Origin: Chrysochromulina tobinii | Lineage: Eukaryota; Haptophyta; Prymnesiales; Chrysochromulinaceae | Reading direction: 5' to 3' | Assembly: GCA_001275005.1 (NCBI GenBank) | Contig: JWZX01003198.1 | Span: forward strand, 1 to 34,710 | Length of the DNA: 34,710 nt | Shown: positions 10,069 through 19,659 of the stretch, piece by piece | Position numbering within the stretch: position 1 is the first letter of the stretch | How the letters are laid out: the number at the start of each line of letters is the position of its first letter | Program-made: the position numbers and the translations under genes | The notes under the pieces: generated by a model | Database searches by the model: none | Seen by the model: only the letters and a program-made list of their open reading frames with translations | Told to the model about the DNA's origin: nothing

Positions 10069-13000
10069 ATGTTGAGTAGCGACCGGCGGTTTGACAAGCA
10101 AAAAAACGCGATGGCCATATTTAGCAAGGCGCATGGCAAGGGGCTTGAGTCGGCAATCGCGCGGAAGCTGGCCAAGTTCACAATCGAGGCGAGAGATGCA
10201 GAGGGAGCCCGGATGCAGCATGGTGGTGACACGTTCACCGTAACCATCCACGGAGCATCGGTCGTCAGAGCTCGTGTCCAAGACAACGAAGACGGCACAT
10301 ACTCTGTCGAGTACAAGGCTGCGGCCTCTGGTGCTTACTCCATCAGTGTACTGCTCTATGGTTTGGCTTTGCCAGGATCACCATGGTCGCTCAATGTGCT
10401 TACCGCGAGGCCAGATGCTGAGCAATGCCATCTGCACGGCGCGGCATTAACACGCGCGGCAGCTCGCGAAACCATGTCCTTTGAGGTATCCTTCGCCGAT
10501 GCGCACGGCAATCCGACGCATGCGGAGGTGTGAGCGTGCCTAACCTTGTCGTTTTCGTGCTGGTACTTGGCGCTGACATCCTCACGCACGCTCTATGCAG
10601 GACCTTGACGTGTATGTCGTACCACTTGCTGAGCTCGAAGACGACGACGATGGACTGCAGCAGCTAAAGTCCACCAAGGCAGAAGCAAAGGCACGCGGAT
10701 GGGCACGTGAATGGGCTTGTGCTCGGATAGCAGCCTTGCACGGGCTGCATGTCGACGCTATCCACGATCAATTAAAGGCGGAGGTGAAATTGCCAGCGCC
10801 GACGAGCAGCCTCCACCGTCGATTCGCAATTCACGGCGCTCCTATCTGAGTGACTGCCGTACGCTCCTAAGAAAATGCACCCACTTTCCCGCCCTCTGCA
10901 CAGGAGGCACGTTTGAAGAAGGCTGCCGAGGCGCCTCCACCTGAAGCGGCCGAGGCGCTTCCCGCAGGACCACTCCTACCGCTTCCCACTCCGCCGCCTC
11001 ACCCAAAAAACAAAAACAAAAAAGGCGGTCGCAAATCCCCCACCGATGTCTCAGCGCCCTTGATGACGAAAGTCAAGGCAGACGAGACCAAGAACGTGGG
11101 TGCACAGGAGCAGCAGGCTGGCGACAGTGGTGTCGCACAGGACCCAGTGCGAGACGAGGACGACGGGTATTCGCACCAAACGACAGATGCGCCCGTCTAC
11201 CGCAAAGTGGCGCAACGCATCGTCGTTGGTATCAAGCCACTCATCGTACGTATAGGCAGCAGTGTCGACAGCGAACTGACTGGCTTGATCTCTCCGGGGA
11301 GCAAGCTCCAAGTCGTGGAGACGAGGCAGGAAGGCAACTGCCTCCGAGCTCTTGTCCTCATCGACCAGTCGAACGCTGAGCACCCTCTTTCGCCCCGAAC
11401 CCCAGGCACAGCTCGTGGGCTGCCTTCATCGCCACGGACCCGGTTCCCATCTGTGCGCCCAGCGATGCCGCCGGAATCCTGGGTGGAGGTTGGTGAGTGG
11501 CCTGAGCCATTCAACAAGCTGCCGCCACCTGCAAACGTTGAGGAGAGCCTGGTGCTTCTCATCGACCAAGCCTGTGGTCAACACTACCCCCATCCAGAAA
11601 CAAAACCCTGTCGCGTTTCAACGAAAACGTGAGGTCGGCAGGGAGGCGAGCGAACTCTTCGGGAAGGCAGGGGGGACACGGGACAATCTCCGCCCGTTGC
11701 TCAGCGCCCTCATCGATGACGTGATGGCGTGCACGCATGGATGGGTGACCGCCGCTCGGGAGGGTCAGGAGTTACTCACTCGCGTCCACGAGGGCGTGAA
11801 CGCTGGATCTCGCCAACAGCATATTACGCTCTGGGATCGGCGCAAAGCAGCAGATAAGCTTAATTCGAAGCAGGTGACTTCGGGAGGGTCGGCCAAGGAC
11901 TCAAAAGACCGAATGCTCGCCGGCCCGTCGTTCTCTCATGAGCTCGCCGCTGACCCTTCGGGCATCGGAGTATGTCAGCGCGTCTCGAACTCTATCGAAC
12001 TTGTGAGTCTTTGTTGATGCGCCGTTTGAGATACGCCTCCACGTCGCCTTGCTCATCTCATCGACCGAATGCCTACATTCCCACCCCGCAGTTTGCATTC
12101 GGTGGTGTAGACCCCGGCGTCCTACATGCACATGGGCAGGTCATCAAGACGCACAACGTGCGCTACTCAGTCGGTCTTGCTGGGCGCTACCGGCTACACG
12201 TCGGGCTGCGCCAGCAGGGAGTCGCATTGCCAGGCTCGCCGTTCCTGCTTACGGTGACCCCTAGCCACGCGCACGCGCGCTCTTCCAGCCTTCCTGCTGA
12301 TTGCCTACCGCTGGTGGGCCACGTCTGCCGTGCTGGCGAGGTGAGCTGCGGTATGATTGTCAAGCTTTGCGACCGAATGGGCAACCGATGCACGTCGGGC
12401 GGTGCGAGTCTCAACGTCGTCACGTCACAAAAAGAACGTAGCAAGGTAGATGCGCATTTGGTGAAGACGTTTTGCCTCGACCAGCAAGACGGCTCATACA
12501 ATCTCCAGTGGCAGTCGCAGCGGGCTGGAACCTACATGGTTAGTGTGACAATCTCGAACGTCCACTTGGTGGGTTCACCCATGGAACTCAAGTTGCTTGC
12601 GGGCCCTCCAGAAGTCGACAAGTGTGTGGTTAGTGGCGACGGCATTACGTCGGCGCAGGCCGGCCGGCCCGCGCTCGTGGCTCTGTATTGTAAGGATGCC
12701 TTTGACAACCCCGCCGGCCGCAGCTCGACGATCTCGTTCGGGCTCGTGTTGGTACCACGCGACTCGAAAGACGTTCTCATCAAAAAGGAAACCTCAGAGG
12801 TGCTGCTCAAGACCGCCGACAACCCACTGGGCGTGCGGTTGAACTCGATGCCGTTTAATGGTGGATGGGTCGGCGAGCAGTTCGAGATCCGGTACACAGC
12901 ACAGGAGGCGGGCGAATTTGGCTTGCACATCTGGTCAACGGACGCTGAGCTCATCATGCGCAAATTCGTCCCAGGTTCGCCTTTCTCCGTGCGCGTGTCT

Positions 13001-13720
13001 GGCGTTCGCGCCTCCGCGGCAGGCTCCTACCTATCCGGCACAGAACAGTACGAGAAGGAGGCGCCTCCTTTGGCCTCGCCGAAATCAAATGGCGTCTTGG
13101 CGTGGCTGCAGTCTGGCGATCGATTGATTCTGTGGCCGCGTCTTCGTGATGAATTTGGCAACGCGTCGTATGCCACTGAAGGCGCTCTTGTCGCGTCCCT
13201 AGAAACACCGGACGGGCATCTGATGGACCTGCCCATGAAGCAACTGAAAGAGCTTGGCAAGTACGGGCTGAGCTACGATACGCAAAAGAAGGGTTTGCAC
13301 ACACTCCACACCAAACTTTTTGGAGAGCGCATCGTAGGCTCGCCATTCCGCTTCTTTGTGGTACCCGGAGCTCCGGTGGCAAGCAAATGCCGCCTGCACC
13401 TTCCGGACGAAAGCCCAGTGGTCAATTGCCCTTGTGAGATTCGCCTGGAAGCGGTTGACAAGTACGGTAACCGCCTCGACTCCGGTGGCTGCTCGGTTGT
13501 TGGACGTGTCGTTGGCACCGGCGTCTCTGCAGTGACGGTCACGGACAATGCCGATGGAAGTTACACGCTCTCGTTCACTGGCACGGTCGCTGGCGGTGAG
13601 TGCCGCCTCGTCGTTCGCCTGGAAAAAATTGAGTTGGAGCCAGTGACAATTACGTTCGTGAAGCCAACGAATGACGAGACGAAGCCCGAGGAGGCCGTTG
13701 ACAAGAAACCGGGTAAGTGA
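10069..13720 (+). CDS. Filamin-repeat protein, five exons
   Basis: Proposed exons are 10069-10527, 10601-10783, 10904-11551, 11598-12002 and 12092-13720 (1107 residues); all four introns are GT-AG and phase 0. The first (73 bases), second (120) and fourth (89, donor GTGAGT) are well supported. The third (46 bases, 11552-11597) is tentative. Exon 1 has a typical filamin/ABP280 immunoglobulin-like repeat (GGDTFTVTIHG, DNEDGTYSVEY, LPGSPW). Exons 2-4 carry an acidic/coiled stretch, a Pro/Lys-rich linker and a helical region. Exon 5 has at least four more filamin repeats, each with D.DGSY or a relative and GSPF-like ends. There is no actin-binding CH domain and no membrane segment. Filamin repeats bind partner proteins; plant GEX2 is another filamin-repeat protein without CH domains. 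The exact role is unknown. A GTAAGT next to the stop could be a donor, but no following exon is seen. Confidence 0.8.
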
Positions 13721-14777
13721 GGTGAGCATGCGCGCGCCGTGTGCGCTGCGAGCTTTACTTTAGTGGGAACTCATCTCAGGCCTTTGAGTCGAGCCTTTGA
13801 GTTCTTAGTAGAGTCAGTAGAGCTCGGAGCGGATGATACGAAGGAGCGCTTAGGTTCTGGGCGCCGCAGGGAGGACCGGCGAGCGACTCGAGGAAACCGC
13901 GCTGAATTCGGTATTCGCAGACGTTGGTCGTTACGGCTCGGCTTACTAGGTCGACTTACTAGGGGGAGCCGCGGTACACGTCGGGCGACGGCTTATCGCT
14001 TAACGGTATAGCGCTAGCCACGCTCGGATACGCACTGCGGTGTCGGCAACGAATCCGTTAGCGTTTTCGTACCCGCGCGCCAGGACTGCGGACACGCGGC
14101 AGCACGTTTGTCTATTGTCATGGCTCATGCCGTCGGTTGTCGCGTGTTTCCCCGTTCCCGCCGCCGCGCCGCGACCGGGTCCGCGGAGCGTTCTGCCGGC
14201 ATACCTACGCGTAACCGGTCGTTATAGGAAGGCGCCTGTGTCGAACCTCGTCCGATAAGGTTAAGGATCGACCCCTAATCGACCCCAGTATTGCCAACCG
14301 CCGCGCAACCGCGGGCGCGCCGCAGAAAGGTCTCGCGTCGTCGTAAGTGGCGCTGGCCGCTCGCGTTAACCAGCACACATCGACGCCCGCCCGAGCGGAA
14401 AGACGGTTAAAACGCCCCTAGAAAAGACGAAAACGACCCGCCGCGGCTAGCCGCGCGTACGGTATTGGCGCTAGTCGTCGGGGGTCAGGGTCCCGTCCGC
14501 GCCGCGGGGCCGCGGGGCCGCGCCCCAGGAGGTACCCAGGAGGAGCGGACCGTCCGAGGTCAGCGTGCACCCGAGGTCCGTTGCTCGGCGAATCCAAACG
14601 TCTTCGCGACCGCGGGGGCCGACGTGCGACGACTCGCGTGTCGCAACCGCGGGCCCGCGGCGGTGACCGGTGTGCGTGTGCTGTGTTACCAACGGCGTTG
14701 TTGGGATGTTGTCGCTGCGTTTGTCACGCATCACGGCCTTCCTCAGATCAGCTACGGATCAGCGAGCAAACTGTTTC
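13721..14777. other. Convergent intergenic region, no gene seen
   Basis: More than 1 kb between the 3' ends of the filamin and FHA-PARP genes. It is very rich in CpG and TpA words (for example around 13900-14480, with many CGTTA/TAACG-like strings) and differs in texture from the flanking coding sequence. Open frames here show no domain. I cannot name any RNA or mobile element in it. Confidence 0.5.
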
Positions 14778-17051
14778 TCACGCACGTCCGCGCGGCAGCC
14801 TCTTCTGTTTCCTTGGCTTGATGCGGGCGCGCATGTAGCGGGGCACTTGCGGCATCGGCATCGGACGGATCGCATGACCAAAGGCATGACCAACCGCATG
14901 ACCCGGCTGTTGGCGCGGAAGCGCCCTCTGCGAAAAGGTTATGACTGCGAGAGGCAGCTGGAACTCAGGCTTGCTGATGACGACCATCTCGCCCGCAGGA
15001 GTTGGCCCCTCAAGAGTGACACCGCTTGGGTCGAGAAGAACCACGAAGACAATCATCTTGCGGCCACCGCGGCAGTAGCCAAGCGAGACATTGGCGTCAC
15101 CGCCAAAGTACTCGCCAGCGCCATAGGCCTGACCATTACGGCGCGCTGGGTCCAGGCCTTCGCTGCAGATGCTCTCCACGTTGGCCTCAGGCGTCCCATG
15201 AAAGACGAGTCGCAGCCGCTTGTTCGGCGCGCTCGCCCAGGCGGCGAAGAAGCGCTCGTACAACTTTCCCCCCGGCTTCGAGGCAGGGTTGTGCCAGACC
15301 TCGGAGACGACCAGATTTGTCGCCCGCTGCTGCAGGAAAGAGCCGATGCCCGCGCGCTGCTCGTGAAGCAGGTCGGTCGACGCCTCGTCCTCGCAGTCGA
15401 TGTAATCAGCATTCGCTACCACTGTCGAGCGCCGCTGGTCCAGCCGGCGGCGCCGCGCGTCCTGAAGCGCCTCCAGATCGATTGCGTCGACCGCGCCCCT
15501 GCCGACGAGCTGCTTGGTGAGCAGCCGCGCAAGGGTCCGGTCGTCAGTTAAGTCAATCACTGTGTCACTCGGACCGTCCTCGCCGTGCATCTCCACGACG
15601 CCCTCGCTCTCGTCATCAAGGTCTTCGGCCTCGGCGCCACCGTCCTTGCCCACATGTGCTCCGCTGCCATCGCCATCATCGCTGTCGTCGTCGTCGTCGA
15701 TATCGATTATGATCTGAACTGCGCTTCCATCCTCCTCTGTGGCATTCGCCAAAGCCGCCGCGGCGGCTGCAATGCTCGCCGCCGCAGAGCCATGGATCGC
15801 CGTTGCCATCCTTGGCGGCGGGCGATGTGTACACGCCTCGCTTGGAAGTTGTGGACCATCGAGCCGCACTCGCTTGCCGCTGCCGCCATCCATGCTGGAA
15901 CTCGATCCCGCACGTGAGCTCGCACCCAGTGTCAGCTCGTCCTCGTCCTCATCGAAGAGACAGATGAGCTCTTCGGGAGGCCGCGGGCGACTGTCGCGAG
16001 CACGCTGCTTGCCCTTCGCACGGTGCGACGGCTTGGCAGCGGCGGCGCCAGCGGCGGCACCAGCCACGGGCGCGGCTACGAAGGCGACGGGCGAGTCAGA
16101 AAGTAGCACGCAGTCGTCGGGCTGCGACTCGAGCGTGGGCTCGTCGTTCGGCTGCGAGTCCGACAGCAGGATGGGCGTCGTAGATGTGCCGAAAGAAGCT
16201 GAAAGCAGTCGCACTTGCGCACTGCGACATTGCTCGCCATCGACGACGACAGCGGTGGTAGCAGCACCATCGGTTGCACCGTCGATTGCAGCAGCGGCGG
16301 CAGCATCGACGGCAGCAGCGGCGGTAGCATCCTTCGTGCAGTCTACGTCATCCGCGACGTCGACGCTGCCTCTGCAGCCGTCATCGCCACGAGCGCCAGT
16401 CGTCCGTGCGGTGAGTCGCGCTCCAACGAAGGCATGTACGTGCGCGTCCACGTGAGCACCCATGTGGGCGTCCACGTGAGTGGTTGCACTGCTGACGGCG
16501 CGTGGCGGATCTTCGAACGTCACTGCTGCCGCCGCCGCATCTGCCGACAGAAGTGGCTCACCCTGGAGCTGCGCTGACATGCCTGTGAGGACGGTTCCGT
16601 TCATTTCAAGGGAGCTCTTGTTGTCGACAGTCTCGGCGACGAGGCGGTAAAGGACGGGACGGGGCGCATCCGCGCGCCCCGTGCGCGCCTTCTCGTCAAG
16701 GCAAATGAGGCTGCCCAGGTGCACCTCGTGGCTGCTGCCTCTGGCCACCTTCACCCACCGCGATCCGTCGGCCGGCGCGCAAACACCGGTGCCATTTTGA
16801 CCATGCTGCGTGGCTACAGCCGACGAACAGTCAGGAGTCGCAACCAGAGTCATGTGCTTGCGTGACACAGTCGGGTGGGTGGTCTTGAATGTGAGCCACT
16901 GGGCGTGCTCCGCATCTCCCTCTCGGCCGATGTTGCAGAAGAGTCCGTTGGGACCACGGGCGAAGGCGATCGTCGCAGGCCACGCGCTGCAGGACTCGTC
17001 GCTGGCACCCTCGCGGCGAAGAACCAGAGCGCGCACCGGAAAGCTCGCCAT
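14778..17051 (-). CDS. FHA domain - SUMO-interacting motif - PARP-type ADP-ribosyltransferase protein
   Basis: A single-exon frame of 757 residues from a clear ATG. Residues about 6-140 form an FHA phosphothreonine-binding domain (GRE at 42-44, SRKH at 63-66, then NGTGV and HLGSLICL). The long middle is Ala/Asp-rich and holds at least five hydrophobic cores beside Ser/Asp stretches that fit SUMO-interacting motifs: ILLSDS (294), VLLSDS (315), LICLFDEDED (362), VQIIIDID (445) and the textbook VIDLTDD (498). The C-terminal 150 residues are a PARP catalytic domain: FHGT with His618, NGQAYGAGEYFGG with Tyr648, and GEMVVI with Glu688, so the H-Y-E triad is complete. The Tyr-Glu spacing (40) is shorter than in most PARPs. 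Nuclear DNA-damage or SUMO-linked ADP-ribosylation is the likely role (inference). The gene is divergent from the HD gene, 135 bases away. Confidence 0.85.
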   Translation of the reverse strand: MASFPVRALVLRREGASDESCSAWPATIAFARGPNGLFCNIGREGDAEHAQWLTFKTTHPTVSRKHMTLVATPDCSSAVATQHGQNGTGVCAPADGSRWVKVARGSSHEVHLGSLICLDEKARTGRADAPRPVLYRLVAETVDNKSSLEMNGTVLTGMSAQLQGEPLLSADAAAAAVTFEDPPRAVSSATTHVDAHMGAHVDAHVHAFVGARLTARTTGARGDDGCRGSVDVADDVDCTKDATAAAAVDAAAAAAIDGATDGAATTAVVVDGEQCRSAQVRLLSASFGTSTTPILLSDSQPNDEPTLESQPDDCVLLSDSPVAFVAAPVAGAAAGAAAAKPSHRAKGKQRARDSRPRPPEELICLFDEDEDELTLGASSRAGSSSSMDGGSGKRVRLDGPQLPSEACTHRPPPRMATAIHGSAAASIAAAAAALANATEEDGSAVQIIIDIDDDDDSDDGDGSGAHVGKDGGAEAEDLDDESEGVVEMHGEDGPSDTVIDLTDDRTLARLLTKQLVGRGAVDAIDLEALQDARRRRLDQRRSTVVANADYIDCEDEASTDLLHEQRAGIGSFLQQRATNLVVSEVWHNPASKPGGKLYERFFAAWASAPNKRLRLVFHGTPEANVESICSEGLDPARRNGQAYGAGEYFGGDANVSLGYCRGGRKMIVFVVLLDPSGVTLEGPTPAGEMVVISKPEFQLPLAVITFSQRALPRQQPGHAVGHAFGHAIRPMPMPQVPRYMRARIKPRKQKRLPRGRA

Positions 17052-17186
17052 GGGTGGAGGGAGTCTGTGGATTCGGCGACAGGAGCGCGACGCGAGAGGT
17101 GCGGCGTGAAAGACCGTGACGATGTGAAGGTCTTCGCAACGTCAAACATAATCTGCAAGGATTGAGCCCCCGGCGTTCCCCGCGTC
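17052..17186. promoter_or_regulatory. Divergent promoter region of FHA-PARP and HD genes
   Basis: The two opposing ATG codons are 135 bases apart, so a shared promoter region is likely. No canonical box stands out. Confidence 0.5.
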
Positions 17187-18152
17187 ATGTTTGCGTTATG
17201 GCGCCAAGGTGACGTCAAACAAACGAGCGCGGCCTCTCTGCTGGCGGCCATGGCCATCGCAGCGATTGCCTCGGCCTTCATGCACGAGTATGTCGGGTTA
17301 GCATTGGTTGCACTCGGGGCAGTCCTTGGCATGAATCACTTGTATGCCACCCGATCCAGTAGGGATGCCATCATCTCGAAGGCAGAAGCTAAGCTACTTG
17401 CACAATATGAAGAGTTCGGCGTCGATGAATCGCACGGAATCACGCACGCCTTGGCTGTGCTCGGACATCTGGACAAGGCTGTCGCAGCGTCGCCGAAACG
17501 ACTTGCTGGTAAGCGCATCCAAGCTCTGAGGCTCGCTGCGCTGCTGCACGATGCGGACGACCGTAAGTATTTCGCGAGCACCTCAAAATCATATGGTAAC
17601 GCTACCCGCATCATGCGTGAATGCGGCACCGCGCCTGATGTCATCGCCGATGCCGTGCGTTGCATCGGCTACGTGTCGTGCTCGTCCAATGGCAACTCGT
17701 GCCCGCCTGAAGCTGTGAGCGAGCCAGAGTTGCTGTGGCCGCGCTGGTCGGATCGGTTGGAAGCGGTCGGCGAGATCGGTGTGGTGCGCTGCTACCTTTA
17801 CAACAAGAAGGAGGGCAAGACGCCGCTTGCGTGCCCAACGACACCGCGGCCAACCACCGTTGACGCAGCGCTCGCCCATGCCTCTCCAGAGCGCTTCGCG
17901 CAATACCAAGCGAGTGGGGGAAGTTCGGTTTCGATGCTGGACCACTTCTACGACAAGCTGCTGCCGATTGCGCGACCTCCGCCCGAGCTGGTGCGCAATC
18001 CGTATCTGGAGACCCAAGCGATGGCCGGCGCCGCGCCGCTCTTGGACATTTTGCTCGACTATGGGCGTACTGGGGAAGTACCTGTCGCGAAGGTCGAGGC
18101 CATGCGTCTTCGGCTCGGTATGCACTGTGGGGCAGATGACAGAACCATATGA
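17187..18152 (+). CDS. HD-domain phosphohydrolase of the YedJ/YpgQ type with N-terminal membrane segments
   Basis: 321 residues from a clear ATG. Residues about 15-53 are two hydrophobic stretches, probably a membrane hairpin or anchor. From residue 80 an HD metal-dependent phosphohydrolase follows, with ligands His83/His87 (SHGITHALAVLGH), His121-Asp122 (LLHDADDRKYF) and Asp189 (WSDRLEAVGEIGVVR). The late HFYDKLLPI segment and the C-terminal helix are also seen in bacterial YedJ/YpgQ-like proteins, which makes this subgroup the best match. The bacterial relatives are soluble and some hydrolyse nucleotides; the substrate here is not deducible. A membrane-attached eukaryotic version is unusual. 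Confidence 0.8.
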   Translation: MFALWRQGDVKQTSAASLLAAMAIAAIASAFMHEYVGLALVALGAVLGMNHLYATRSSRDAIISKAEAKLLAQYEEFGVDESHGITHALAVLGHLDKAVAASPKRLAGKRIQALRLAALLHDADDRKYFASTSKSYGNATRIMRECGTAPDVIADAVRCIGYVSCSSNGNSCPPEAVSEPELLWPRWSDRLEAVGEIGVVRCYLYNKKEGKTPLACPTTPRPTTVDAALAHASPERFAQYQASGGSSVSMLDHFYDKLLPIARPPPELVRNPYLETQAMAGAAPLLDILLDYGRTGEVPVAKVEAMRLRLGMHCGADDRTI

Positions 18153-18430
18153 GACATGTGCGACGTTGCTCCACGACTCGCGTGCGGGGCGCTATTACAC
18201 AACGGCCGCGGGCGATTCGGGTGCGTCGCGCATGTCGCGTGTGTAGCGGTCCCCACAACGCATTTCTGACACATCTCCCAATAATCATCACACGCGATCA
18301 CTGCCGTGCACGTTAGGCGTACTGGCGCTGTGCGGCGTGCATAGTGTGCGCAAGAACAGCTCTCGCACTAGACTCAGTTTGTGGCCCGGGCACGGAACGC
18401 CTCCTTGGTCCATTATTTACACCCACAACT

Positions 18431-18733
18431 TCACTGTTCCAGTACAGCATGATGGCGCTTGCCATCATTCATTTGGACGATGACATGAAGATCGCCACCG
18501 TAGCACCATTGCACAGGCTGATGAGCACCTTCCCCACTCGGCCCCTCCGCCGTCACAACCCCGCCATCGCCAACGAGGGCGAAACCCCGTGAACCCATCT
18601 CTGCGACGGCGCCGCTGCAGCCATCGGGTACCTGGCCCTCACTGTGCAGCGAAAGCCCCTGCGCATCGACGCAAAGCACGCCAACGACGCCCTCCGTGCG
18701 CATCGCGACAGCGCACGTCTCCGCAATGCTCAT
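18431..18733 (-). CDS. LAMTOR5: Ragulator subunit LAMTOR5 (HBXIP-like)
   Basis: A 100-residue product from an ATG at 18733; human LAMTOR5 has 91. The N-terminal half matches the family well: VVGVLCVDAQGLSLHSEG, where the human protein has a very similar IVGVLCTDSQGLNL stretch. A helix (SGAVAEM) and a Gly-rich loop (about residues 50-72) follow, then two strands ending in IVQMNDGKRHHAV, matching the family's second hairpin. The Gly/Glu-rich loop is longer than usual. A small unrecognised intron could lie there, but the frame stays open. LAMTOR5 pairs with LAMTOR4 in Ragulator. The gene converges on the HD gene (278 bases apart), and its upstream region carries a pentamer array. Confidence 0.75.
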   Translation of the reverse strand: MSIAETCAVAMRTEGVVGVLCVDAQGLSLHSEGQVPDGCSGAVAEMGSRGFALVGDGGVVTAEGPSGEGAHQPVQWCYGGDLHVIVQMNDGKRHHAVLEQ

Positions 18734-18775
18734 TCTTTCGCCGAGACGCGGACCGCGCGTTCATTTATGAATGCA

Positions 18776-18825
18776 AGTCAAGTCAAGTCAAGTCAAGTCA
18801 AGTCAAGTCAAGTCAAGTCAAGTCA
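18776..18825 (+). repeat. AGTCA pentamer microsatellite, ten copies
   Basis: Ten perfect AGTCA units begin 43 bases upstream of the LAMTOR5 start codon, inside its likely 5' UTR or core promoter. Confidence 0.95.
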
Positions 18826-18950
18826 GCATTTATGACGTGTCGCCTCTAGATGGATCCCCCTCCGCCATCTCCATCGACTCCCGTCCTCCCCTGCTGGCTT
18901 CCGGAGCACATTCGATAGGCTTCCGTATGGTTGTCTGTTGTTTCTGTATA

Positions 18951-18968
18951 GACTTGACTTGACTTGAC
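18951..18968 (-). repeat. Inverted copy of the pentamer repeat
   Basis: Three GACTT units plus GAC form the reverse complement of the AGTCA array 125 bases away. Transcribed together, the two could pair into a hairpin. Confidence 0.9.
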
Positions 18969-19155
18969 ATGAATGCACGCGAACGAACACGTACTTCACA
19001 CTTACTCTGACTTCCCGTTTGCGTCGTTTGAGGTAAACCGTTTGCGTCGTCGTTTCAGCGGGCTAAATCGGATACGTAGTATAACAGTGGGGGGCATTTT
19101 CTTGACGACCGCCCGTCGTTCGTGTGTAGATGCGGACGTGAACGCGGCGCGTCAA

Positions 19156-19205
19156 CAGGATACGACACACGGTATATACACAGGATACGACACACGGTAT
19201 ATATA
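19156..19205 (+). repeat. 25-base tandem duplication
   Basis: Two adjacent 25-base units starting CAGGATACGACACACGGTAT. The copies are identical except for one base at the end of the second, and each ends in an AT-rich TATATA-like stretch. The duplication is noncoding and lies in the divergent gap. Confidence 0.85.
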
Positions 19206-19659
19206 CCTATGTGCTTAGATGATCGACGTACTTCGACCATGAAAGCCACCTGGTCGGCCCACGTCTCGAAGAAGTCACAAAAGGACCTCGGCACCTCGCA
19301 CCTCAGGTGCAGTGCCCACACCTCTACAAGCCCTCCTCGAGTCCTCGTCGGCCGCCGCTACATTGTACTAGGCCGCCGCGATGGAGTCTGTTGTAGACAC
19401 GGCTGCCGCGGCCACGAGGCCGCCGCGCCCGCGCGCGCCCGCGCGGCTGTAGAGCCCGCCCGCTGGAGCACAACCCACCCAGCATTTATACATGTACAGC
19501 ATTTATTCGGGGTCTGTCAATCAATCGCTGACCGCAGACCCCCCCACCTACCGAAATCCTGTGTGTCTCCGGCTCCCTCGGTGTACTTTTTGCACCGAAA
19601 TCCTGCATGCGAATTTTCCTCTTCCGTTTCCAATCTCTCCCTGCTGACATGTAACGATC

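Larger units (their letters stand above)
18734..19659. other. Divergent intergenic region with microsatellites
   Basis: This lies between the LAMTOR5 start and the start of the unknown gene at 19660. It holds the AGTCA array (18776-18825), its reverse complement (18951-18968) and a 25-base tandem duplication (19156-19205). Open frames across 19122-19839 on both strands show no domain and are not called. Confidence 0.6.

Noticed and set aside
13713-13718. GTAAGT that looks like a splice donor overlapping the filamin stop codon
   Set aside because: No convincing acceptor and coding exon are visible before the convergent FHA-PARP gene, and it would be phase 1 while the other introns are phase 0.
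18776-18825. AGTCA array considered as a CRISPR-like or telomere-like array
   Set aside because: It is a pure five-base microsatellite with no spacers, and the unit is not a known telomere repeat.
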